The position numbers were made by a program, and so were the translations under genes. This document shows, one piece after another, positions 53,661 to 62,250 of a DNA stretch of 64,000 bases (positions are counted from its first letter, which is position 1; every line of letters begins with the position of its first letter). The stretch is from Hermatobates lingyangjiaoensis (Eukaryota; Arthropoda; Insecta; Hemiptera; Hermatobatidae): assembly GCA_026182355.1 (NCBI GenBank), contig JAPFBL010000049.1:4609001-4673000 (forward strand), read 5' to 3'. The notes under the pieces were generated by a model that worked only from the letters and a program-made list of their open reading frames with translations, had not been told where the DNA came from and searched no databases.

Positions 53661-54138
53661 AAGCAACGCAATGCTAAGCACGAATTCTGACAGTTACTCC
53701 GCAAAACGGTACCTAGGCCAAGAGTAATAGACAAACTAAAGCCCAGGTAACATGCGGAGATAATTACTGATAAGGTACTCAAAATTCCCTTACCAGTTGC
53801 ACTTTAACTAGAGAACACATATAACGAAGACATATAAATACACAATCAAGACTAACTCAACTTATCGCTACGCCTCAAGGTACTAAAATATTCCCTCGAG
53901 GTGGACACTAAACTAACTTATAACTAAGAAACACTCAATACTAAAAGACTAAAAACTAATATAATATAATGTCCGACAAGGTACTCGATATTCCCTTATC
54001 AGTAGCTTAAACTAAAGGACACAGGACATATAAATAAACATACAGAACAAACACAACTTACGTTAAACCCTCAAGGTACTGGAAATGTTCCCACTAGCCA
54101 AGACTAAAAAATAAACCACAACATCGAGGTCCCTGACA
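53661..54138 (-). other. R1-like lineage-1 3' UTR with three conserved-loop hairpins
   Basis: Hairpins at 53766-53797 (ACTGATAAGG/CCTTACCAGT), 53873-53901 (CCTCAAGG/CCTCGAGG) and 53975-54000 (GACAAGG/CCTTATC); mismatches on plus are G-U pairs in the sense RNA. Spaced about 105 bp. A fourth, degenerate copy near 54072. No gene. Confidence 0.75.
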
Positions 54139-54720
54139 CTAGAGGGTAAGGGTCTTCCTTCTCCCCACATGGTAAACATACTTCAGAAATTGGCCAAACA
54201 AACCTCCCGACATACTCTGGGCATACAGCCTATCAACAAACAAGCCACAGTTCATCTCAAGGCCGAATCTAAGGTCGTCATATCTTGGGCAACATTCCAA
54301 TATGTGGCCCACCGATTCAACTGGTTCCCCACATGAGCAAGCAGAACTCTCGGCTAGACGGAACCTCTCAAGGTAGGCCCCAAAGTCACCATGACCTGTC
54401 AAGACCTGGGTCAGCCAATAGTCCGGCATAAAGCAAGTCATTCGCAGTCTGGCCTCAACTGAAGGGGAAAATTTGTAGGTCCATCGGCCAACACTGCCAG
54501 TATCCCATCTATGCTGCCATAGGGATAGGGCCCAACTCTGAAGCTGTCTCTCCTTATCAATGGGTCTATTAAGATCATAAGTTGCCCAGATTGGGGGTAG
54601 GTTGCGCTTGAGCAAAAATTTTTCAACCCGCCATTTCACTACTATATCTATCGGCATTTGTCCAGCCACGACTTGTACCTCCAGAGCCGATATTCTTCTA
54701 TAACATATAGATGGAATATT
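54139..54720 (-). pseudogene. R1-like LINE ORF2 C-terminus (lineage 1)
   Basis: RRISALEVQVVAGQMPIDIVVKWRVEKFLLKRNLPPIW, WALSLWQHRWDTGSVGRWTYKF, WLTQVLTGHGDFGAYLERF, CCHC tail CSCGEPVESVGHILECC and terminus VGRRKTLTL. Joined at about 54720 to an endonuclease fragment, so RT is deleted. Confidence 0.85.
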
Positions 54721-55268
54721 TCCATGGGTAACCCACGACCCATGGAAAGGGTGATAATCACAGGGTTTTGGTCGCCTAGTGGCAAGTTATCAACCACTCT
54801 CCAACTCTTCACTCTCCTATAGAGGCCAGGTGTTGTCACAGTTAAGTCAATCCAAGGTGACCCATTTGGCCCATCAAATGTGGGTCGTGACCCAGGGTCA
54901 TGTACAACCAAAAACCCATATTTCTGAAAAAGATCGTTGACCATAAGCCCCGCACTATTGGTCTTCTTAGATCCCGAAGCCACATGATGGGCATTAAAAT
55001 CACCAACAAGAATGACCTCACTTCCCCGGAGATGCGCCAAAGCCCTGTCTAGTTCGACAAGAGCATCAACCATAGGGGTGGCATATTGTTTATAAAAAGA
55101 CAAAAGGGTGAAGCTCACATCAGGAGACGAGATAGAACAAACAGCAAGGTGCTGGCTCGACAGTCGACCAATTCCGCACACATCCACTGCACTATTTAGC
55201 ACCTTGATGGTCGACATTGGCCTTTCGTGCATCCCTATCACCAATCTGCTAAATTTGCACAAGGCCAT
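54721..55268 (-). pseudogene. R1-like LINE endonuclease fragment
   Basis: KVLNSAVDVCGIGRLSSQHLAVC, EVILVGDFNAHHVASGSKKTN, DPGSRPTFDGPNGSPWIDLTVTT, PLGDQNPVIITLSMGRGLPM. The His of the GDH motif is Gln here. The first part of the domain is missing; at about 55265 it meets RT sequence of another unit (KAFPVIGDG). It ends at GRGLPM, the same residues where the copy at 53545 begins. Confidence 0.8.
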
Positions 55269-56677
55269 CCCCTATAACTGGGAAGGCTTTCTTCACACAT
55301 ATGGGCTGGAGCTCGTCAGGACCAGGAGTCTTGAAGTTGCCCTGCCTGCTAAGAGCAACCTTAACAGCCTGCGAGTTCCATTCACATGCCTCCCTTACAC
55401 TGGGAGGCTCTTCGCATATGACCCTTGTTGAATGGTGCTTTCCAGTTCGTCATCTGTATCATCAAGGGGGTAACATTCCTCCAATAGCATGGCTGCCCTT
55501 TCACTTAAATCATAAGTGTGACGTGTCCCGCACTTAAGGGCACTAGCTGCTCTCTCACTCACCTTTCCATAAGCAACCCTGTATGCCAGTCCCCACAAGT
55601 TGGACTCCAATTCAGAAACGAAATTGTGCCATGATTCCCGTTTTTGCTTTTCGCATTCCTTTCTGAAGCTTTTCCTGGAGGTTATGAACTTCTTGTAATT
55701 TTTCCTTCTTTCTGACTGGTCCCTGCTTCTTTGGTACCTCCGTCTAAGACGGACCACATCCTTTTTTAACTTTGTCAAGGACTCGTTCCACCATGGCACC
55801 CTCCTCTGCCTTACGCGTCTATATCCGTTGACCTTTACTGCTGTATTGTGCATAACCTCCGTGAGCAACTGGATCTTTAAGTCCAAATCTTGTGTGGTGA
55901 AGGCCTCAATACACAAATACTCCTTTATGCAGCTGTACTGTGCTTCCAACTCATTGCAAAAACTTTGCCAGTCTACCCGTCTCACACTTAGCCTTTGCAC
56001 GGTCTGGACTGGCCTGGCGAGCGAGAGAGAGAGGACTATAGGGTTGTGGTCCCCTAGGGGCAGATCATCTACCACCCTCCAACTAGTTACTTTTCCGAAC
56101 ATTCTGCTCGTCACCACGGTAACATCAATCCAAGAGCTACCGTTAGGCTCTCAAATGTGGGACTGGACCCTGGGTCGTTGACAACAGCCAACCCATATCT
56201 CCGGAAGAGGTCGAGGACTTCGTTTCCGTCGTTTGTAGCTCTGTCGGGGCCCCAAGCCATGTGCCGAACATTAAAATCTCCCAACAGCACAATCTCTTTG
56301 CCCTTAACATAGGTCAGGGCACGTTCCAATATGGGCAGAGTATTGCTTACTGACTCTCCGTACTGTCTGCAATACGACATCAGTGCGAAGTCATAGCCAG
56401 GTCCTCTGACTGCACATGATGTTACGTATCTTCCAGAGGCGCAGCCAACCTCACAGACATCGATCCCCTCACACATAAACTTGATGGCCGTTAACGGACT
56501 ATCTCTTACACCGCAGATCAGCTTGCCTCGCAGCCCTGTCCCTTTGCCGCTACCATAGTTCCAGGGCTCCTGTAGAACTATGGCGGAGGTGTTAATACTA
56601 ATACCAACAGCCGTGATTTGCTCAGTCACGGACCGCGACTTACAAACGTTCTGTTGGATGATGATGAACTTGTCCAT
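55269..56677 (-). pseudogene. R1-like LINE ORF2: endonuclease, linker and start of RT
   Basis: MDKFIIIQQNVCKSRSVTEQ, VLQEPWNYGSGKG, VLLGDFNVRHMAWG (usual NxHH altered to NVRH), LPLGDHNPIVLSLS, linker RRVDWQSFCNELEAQY and RRVPWWNESLTKLKKDVVRLRR, then ALSRQGNFKTPGPDELQPICVKKAFPVIG, cut at about 55270. Frameshift near 56115 (SPTFESLTVALG/SWIDVTVVT) and stop near 55395. Confidence 0.85.
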
Positions 56678-57413
56678 TCAGTTTCATCTTCATAGTCCGC
56701 AATTCTCGTTTCCTTACGGGACAGGACTTGGCATAGTCCCCGTGATCCTCACAAGGCAAGCGCAGCTTCTTGCAGTTTGCACAAGCTATCTTGGTCTTGT
56801 CCGGGCAGTCTCTGGACTCATGCTCGCCTGCGCAATGGCCACAAATGGGGGCACTGCTAGTACGCTTCGTCGCCACGTGTCCAAAGGCCAAACACCTGAA
56901 GCATTGACTGACTTCGTTGTATCTGCTAATAGGGCAAACTTGCCAGTCAATTCGAAGGCTCTCTTTACCTAATATATATTCAGCCTTTGCCCTATTTAGG
57001 GCGCATATGACTGTTACCTTCTCATGAACTGTATTGCCCACTCTAAATAGCGGTTTTACATCTCCCTCCTCGATCCCTTATTGTTAGCAACCAGTTGGGC
57101 CGCTAGCTCCTCAAAAGTAACCTCAGTGGGCACGGCCCTGAGCTGGATCCTCGGGGCTAGAGGTCTTATTCCTCTTACCTCCACACCGCAATCTGTATTT
57201 CTAATACCCTCGCTGAGCTTGATGGCTTCCTCGGGGGAGTCGGTAACAATCATGATGTTACCCTTGCTTAAGTTCCTTACGGTATTGACCTTTACCCCCA
57301 GAATCGAGGGATTTATTTTCCTTTTAATTATTTATTTTATTACCCTCTCAGGTTTTTCTCCTTCTTTGTGGCAGGCAATCACCACGTTCTCCCTGGGCGC
57401 AAGGAAAATATCC
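56640..57413 (-). pseudogene. R1-like LINE ORF1, C-terminal part with knuckles, left of piggyBac3
   Basis: RDIFLAPRENVVIACHKEGEKPERV, INPSILGVKVNTVRNLS, IMIVTDSPEEAIKLSEGI, RIQLRAVPTEVTFEELAAQLVANN; frameshift near 57058; then VICALNRAKAEYILG, IDWQVCPISRYNEVSQ and knuckles CFRCLAFGHVATKR (last Cys is Arg), CGHCAGEHESRDC and CANCKKLRLPCEDHGDYAKSC. Overlaps the ORF2 ATG (56677) by 38 nt, +1 frame. Confidence 0.85.
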
Positions 57414-57417
57414 TTAA
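57414..57417. repeat. TTAA target duplication, piggyBac3 left
   Basis: Outside the TIR starting CCCATTACCTCCC. Matched at 59426-59429. Confidence 0.88.
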
Positions 57418-57546
57418 CCCATTACCTCCCATAATTCAAATAGCATAGATTTTTTTGTGAAACTTGGTAATATATGGTAAAAAAGCATGAGGAGCAGGAT
57501 TTAGTCATCAGAATTACATTTTATTAAGAAATAAGAGAGATATGAG

Positions 57547-57566
57547 GTGATCTCGTATGAGATCAC
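57547..57566. repeat. Palindrome copy 1 in piggyBac3
   Basis: GTGATCTCGTATGAGATCAC, one central mismatch to the perfect palindrome. Followed by TGGGAGG. Confidence 0.7.
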
Positions 57567-57910
57567 TGGGAGGATAGAGTTGCAATTGATTGAGAATATC
57601 AAAATGTAATCTCTAGTTGCAGTAAACAAAAATTACTCATTCTGTACAAAAAAATGGATGGATAAAAATATATAACCATAAGAAAACTTTATTTTTAAAT
57701 TAAAAAATGCTCATAAAGTATTCCATATATAACAAAAAAATATATTTTCTTAGATAAAAGCTTACCATGCATAAATGAGAATTACTGTATAGAATTATGT
57801 TGTCTGTCCTTTGTAATTATGAAACCTTTGCATATAGATACTGGGTTGTACAAAAGGGAATGTGGCTACTATAAAACAATACTACAATTGGCATTTACTT
57901 AGGCTTGCTC

Positions 57911-59057
57911 TTATGATGAACCATTATACTTATGATAAGAAGAGAAACAGATGACACATAGAGTGATTTCGCATTTGGAACAGTATGTCCTTGGTCTGGC
58001 GGTGGATGGCTTCTTTTGGCATCTTCTTTGTTCACTCCGTTTCATTATGACGTGCCCCTTGCAATCAAAACGAACATCATGTGGAATTTGTGAAGGTTCT
58101 GGACAGCTTCGCTTTTTACCATGTTGGAGCCTATTTGTATGAATTTTCAAATAAGAGCGGCAAATTTCTCTTCTGAATGAAAGTAAATCCAGTTCTGGGG
58201 CTGATATTTCATCATCTCTGCATAACATGTTATATATTATATGTGCATTCACAACTGCCATGTCCAATATTCGAGTGAAGATGGGCCAATACCACTTTTT
58301 AGCTCTTATTTTTGTTGCATATTTGCTAACCCACCAATCATGTTTATCGACACCTCCCATGTATGCGCTGTAATTTTTAAGACATGAGGTTGTGAAACTG
58401 TCCCCTTTGCTTTACATTGCTTGATGTAACGTTTTACTTTTTGAAGAGGTTCCACTGTGTCATAATTAGTTCCGATTGTTACAGCTGTGTTATCAAGCCA
58501 ACGACGAATAGAATTTCTTCATTGGTATCAAATCTTGAGCTATACGTACCTCTCTTTTGCTTTTTCATTTCTTTTGCTTCCATCAACGGACATTTTTTCA
58601 GCCTCTTCTCGCGTAGAGTTCCAGTTGCTTGAAAACCGAGTTCACGAAGATGAACCAGCAGCTCATATCCAGTAAAGAGGTTGTCAAAGAAGACATTATG
58701 TGATTGCGGTTCTTCTACGATATCTAGCACATTCAGTACAACTTTGGATCCAAGCAGTAAGTCTGCGCGGTTATCTTCAGATGCACTCTTCCCGCAATAA
58801 AGATCAAAATTGTAGCAATACCCAGAAACACCGCACAGGGCCCAAAATTTATACCCAAACCTGATGGGCTTACCTCTAATAAATTGCTTCAAAGCGTGAT
58901 GTCCATAGTACTGTACTATCATTTCATCGACAGCTAGGTGTTCTTCAAGAATACCAAACTTAGCGAATGACTTTTGAGCATCAGCAATCAGTTTTCTGAA
59001 CTGAGCAACAGCAAACATGTAGTAACTTATGTAGTCACTTCCTCCTAATGATCTCAT
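57911..59057 (-). pseudogene. piggyBac3 transposase, N-terminal deletion and one frameshift
   Basis: 58479-59057: LAVDEMIVQYYGHH (first catalytic Asp), RGKPIRFGYKFWALC, NVFFDNLFTGYELL (second Asp) and FQATGTLREKRL. A 1-nt frameshift near 58505 (FV then RWLDNTAVT in the other frame). 57911-58360: MGGVDKHDWWVSKY (third Asp) and a Cys-rich end YCSKCEITLCVICFSSYH. The open frame begins MRSLGGSDY inside a palindrome; the roughly 150-200 residues normally preceding the core are missing. Confidence 0.85.
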
Positions 59058-59066
59058 ATGAGATCA
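59049..59066. repeat. Palindrome copy 2 in piggyBac3, over the frame's first ATG
   Basis: TGATCTCATATGAGATCA, perfect 18-bp palindrome. On the minus strand its centre supplies the ATG at 59055-59057. Confidence 0.8.
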
Positions 59067-59390
59067 CAAACTTCTAAGGCCTGTTATTCTCATTTTTTAT
59101 GTATATAATGATGCATATAAGCAATTATATGTTTTATATGGGGCTTTTCAACATGTACTATATGATATTATTTGTATTTGTAGTTTTGTAAGATTTATTT
59201 TTTTACCTTTTCATTAGCAGTTGTCAAGATACAAATTTAGCTATTTTCGTGCTTTCATAAAAATTGATTGATAGTGATTTTTATTTTTATTTCGCATACA
59301 TAATATAGGATATACCTATAAGGCAATGTAGACACAAAAGGCAAAACAATTATAAGAACAGGAGATAATTACTAAATATATTAATAATTA
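59067..59390. other. piggyBac3 noncoding end
   Basis: AT-rich, no gene. Confidence 0.5.
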
Positions 59391-59412
59391 AGTGATCTCA
59401 TATGAGATCACT
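59391..59412. repeat. Palindrome copy 3, subterminal in piggyBac3
   Basis: Perfect 22-bp palindrome with half-site AGTGATCTCAT, 13 bp from the right end. Confidence 0.8.
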
Positions 59413-59425
59413 AGGGGGTTATGGG

Positions 59426-59429
59426 TTAA
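59426..59429. repeat. TTAA target duplication, piggyBac3 right
   Basis: Pairs with 57414-57417. Confidence 0.88.
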
Positions 59430-59894
59430 GGGAGCGAGACTTCTCGTGAGGGGGGGTTGGGTCAGTCCCCTTTTTCTCCTCTCGCCTTCTCCTTCTTCTT
59501 CTCTTAGACTGGGTCCACTCAGGTGGTTCCTCCCCAGAGGGGATCGTACCCTAATATCTCGGTACTCCACCGCTTTGGCCTTGGGGTCCCTCATGTGCTA
59601 TACCTTGCCCTACAGCCTCGGTGAAGGTCTTTACAACTTTCTCGGGTCTTTTGTTTGCGTCCCTTTTTCTTCCCTCCTCAATTCCTGATGGTAAAGCTTT
59701 AGGGGTTGCCTCTACTGGAACAGACTGGGACTTGCTTGCAGCTTGTATCTTTCCCTCTGCCGACCTTGCGAAGTTCTCCACCTGAGCGGATACTTGTTCT
59801 TTTACTGCCACCATTTTTCAATTCGAAGAGTGTAGTGGCGACTTCTTCCCTTACTTTTTTAGTAATCCTCATTTCATAGTCTATAGGGGTGCCA
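59430..59894 (-). pseudogene. R1-like LINE ORF1, middle part, right of piggyBac3
   Basis: GGGTPIDYEMRITKKVREEVATTLFELKN (59800-59890), VAVKEQVSAQVENFARSAEG (59551-59814), then GTIPSGEEPPEWTQSKRRRRR (59460-59550, other frame), leading to the piggyBac3 site. A stop or frameshift lies near 59815 and 59555. Confidence 0.78.
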
Positions 59895-60585
59895 CCGCCC
59901 CTATAATAATAATAATAAATTTATTTGACTCTCCACAAACATATAGTGATAATATAAATAAATGGATATACATGAATTATTAATATAATTTAGTTTACAT
60001 AACATGATTTTTCATTTCCTTTTCCTGCTTTTTACTTTTTGTGGAGGACCTCCTAGAAGGCAAAGCCTTGAGCGGAGGAGCCCTGGCGTCATTAACATAA
60101 ACCAAAGAACAAAAAAAAAAAAATAAAACATTATATTATTTTTACTATTTCAAAACAGTGCGGTATCTTTTCTTTATATGTTTACTTATTTACTTTTTTT
60201 TCTCTCTTTTTTCCTTTTTTCCTTTTCTTTTTTTTTCTTGTTTACTAAAATACAATGCTATAGATAAAATAATAATAGTAATAATAGTACAGTTGTTAAT
60301 TAATTTGCTTAATAAATAAGAATAGGATAATAATGACGATTATAAATATAATTAAAACGGATGAAAAATAGTTTTTGATCCATTGAGGGTTAGCTATGGG
60401 GGGTTAAGGCCAAGGTAAGGAAGGTAAGGTAAGTTTATAATAATTGCTATGTACAAAGTATAAAGTAAAGATAAGTAGGCAGAATTAAACACTACATAAA
60501 ACATTTAATGCGTTCACTTTTTTTTTAAAATGCTTATAGTTTCTTATACGCCTTATATTAAGAGGTAAATTGTATTAAAAGGTAT
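59895..60585 (-). mobile_element. RTE-like 3' end fragment inserted in R1-like ORF1
   Basis: Begins on plus with (AAT)n then AAATTTATTTGAC, the same arrangement as the RTE1 and RTE2 3' ends, followed by about 650 bp of AT-rich noncoding sequence. It interrupts ORF1 between VKANFDTF (60590) and YRGGGTPIDYE (59890); an intact ORF1 at 36430 has the two parts contiguous. No clear target duplication. Assignment to RTE is by tail type only. Confidence 0.55.
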
Positions 60586-61390
60586 CAAAATTTGCCTTGA
60601 CTGTTCCAGTCAAGGCCCTGATTTCGTCCATACTAATGGCGAACTGTAGATTCGCTCTTTTCAGCCCAGCAAGAGACTCCGTGTTGCCTGGGTTGTCCTC
60701 CTCGATTTTCTGTATACTTTTGTTGAGCATACAGATCGTGGCCATGGCCTGATCTAGCTTTCCATTAATACGGCCCACATTCATATCGAAATCCACTACG
60801 TGCGACAGTGGGTCCCTATCGCATGCGGCTTCTACGTTACACACTTTTCCTTCCGCCCTTGGTTCTTCCATGGGCCTCTCTGAGTCAGGGGACGCGATTC
60901 TTCCTCTTTTAGTTTCCATCTGAGACATGCTTTCGCAACCTCTTTTCCTTGATTCCGGAGTCGCCATTAGGTCGTCAAGGAACTTCAGGTTATCCGAAGA
61001 TAGACCTTCCTTTCCGGGGAAACAAACGCTTCCAGATTTTTCAACTGGCCACTCGTGGTGAACTCGCTACTCCTTCTCGGCGCTGCACGTAACTTCCCAT
61101 ACTCGCTTACTACCTTCTTATCAGCTGACTGTCTCCTTGACACATCCGTGGGAGCGGACGAAGGCTTGCCCATGGACGTCCTCACATACTTTCCGTCTGC
61201 ACCCCTTGGACGGGGTTGGCAGCCTTGGTCGGGCTGCGCGTCTTGTCCTCAGTTAAACTTGCCCTAGGAGATTTGATCATTTGCTCTTCATTCCTGGAGG
61301 AGGTTGATTTCTGATCGGCTTTTGGAGACTTCCCACTTGTTCTCCTGGTTAAAATGTCGTTTTCCCTGTGCCTGTAGCTCCAACAGGAGT
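60586..61390 (-). pseudogene. R1-like LINE ORF1, N-terminal part
   Basis: RENDILTRRTSGKSPKADQKST (about 61370), ADGKYVRTSMGKPSSAPTDVSRRQSADKKVV (60985-61200), MATPESRKRGCESMSQMETKRGR, VVDFDMNVGRINGKLDQAMATICML and EIRALTGTVKANFDTF (60575-60967). Same segment order as 36240-37300. Frameshifts near 61190 and 60985. Confidence 0.8.
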
Positions 61391-61884
61391 CGAGAAAAAC
61401 GCGTTTAAAAGTGGTGGCAAAGTACAATCCAGACATTTTCTGGATTAGAGGATTGGCCCAGAGGGCCGGAGATGATGGGAAACTGTCAGGGGTAGGGGGG
61501 TAATAAAATAAAAATGGGTAGGGGGTATATGAAAAAGGGGGGGGGGGAGTAAAATCGGAAAAACGCAAAAAATGCTGAAAAATTCGATGAGTGAGGGTTA
61601 AGAACTTCTCACTATTGCTCCAAAAAATAAAAAACTTAGATGAAGACGCACTAAAAGAGTGCTCACGCGCAATGCGCTCTCTCTCGACGAAAAATGAGAA
61701 AAAATTTCCCACAGGGGATGTTCTCAATACCACCGAAGATTCAGGAGTCGCCGATTCCCGGATCAGTTCCGCGCACGACGACTGACGGCACGCAACTGTC
61801 TAAACCTGTTTTGATATTAAGTCATGTACCCAGCTTTCCAGTTATATCATGGATAATAGCAGAACAGATTGATGCTTTTTTAGC
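61391..61884 (-). other. R1-like 5' UTR
   Basis: Shares GCGCACGACGACTGACGGCACG (61774) with the unit at 37420 and the GTTTTGATATTAAGTCATGTACCCAGC block. A G-run (61540-61548) and purine-rich stretch around 61500-61620. No supported gene. Confidence 0.65.
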
Positions 61885-61994
61885 GTGAAAGCTCTTTCGC
61901 CGCATCTCGGGGGCACCAAGGCCTATCCTGGGATAGAACCATTATCAGCCCCCGAGATACGCCCGAGGTGGACCGCGCGGAGGCGAGCTTCCAC
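61885..61994 (-). ncRNA. Candidate HDV-like ribozyme module, copy 10 (lineage-2 type)
   Basis: P2-like: GUGGAAGCUC (61985-61994) with GAGCUUUCAC (61885-61894). P4-like: perfect 11 bp AUCUCGGGGGC (61948-61958) with GCCCCCGAGAU (61904-61914), inner hairpin CTATCC/GGATAG. Joining segment GGCGAAAG. P4 differs from copy 7 by a compensatory G-C for A-U pair. Confidence 0.62.
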
Positions 61995-62250
61995 GACCCT
62001 ACATCACGAACATTACCATAAACACCACAAGACAATACCATGACATACCAACCTCTTGGTTGGTACCAACCTCAACCAAAATTAGAAAAAACACAAAGAA
62101 AAGTAATCCTCCAGTAAAAACGAAAAAACACTTAAAAACTGAAACTAGAAGAAAACCCACAACCACAGTGAGTTAACAAAAACTCAAAAAAGAAAAAACC
62201 CTCTACATAAGGCCACGAAGCACTAAATACCCGCCCAACGGCACTTGACC
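61995..62250 (-). other. R1-like lineage-2 3' UTR, head-to-tail junction
   Basis: Matches 14784-15020. An extra CCAACCTCTTGGTTGG palindrome at about 62059-62074. No gene. Confidence 0.72.

Larger units (their letters stand above)
57418..59425 (-). mobile_element. piggyBac3 DNA transposon, internally deleted
   Basis: 2008 bp, imperfect inverted ends (CCCATTACCTCCC against CCCATAACCCCCT), TTAA on both sides; the ORF1 frame reads across the empty site (EKSRSL KDIFLAPREN). The transposase lacks its N-terminal third and has a frameshift, so the element depends on others. Three copies of a palindrome built on TGATCTCATATGAGATCA lie at 57547-57566, 59049-59066 and 59391-59412. Confidence 0.9.

Noticed and set aside
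59895..60585. Independent gene in this AT-rich insert
   Set aside because: No frame with family support; arrangement matches an RTE 3' end.
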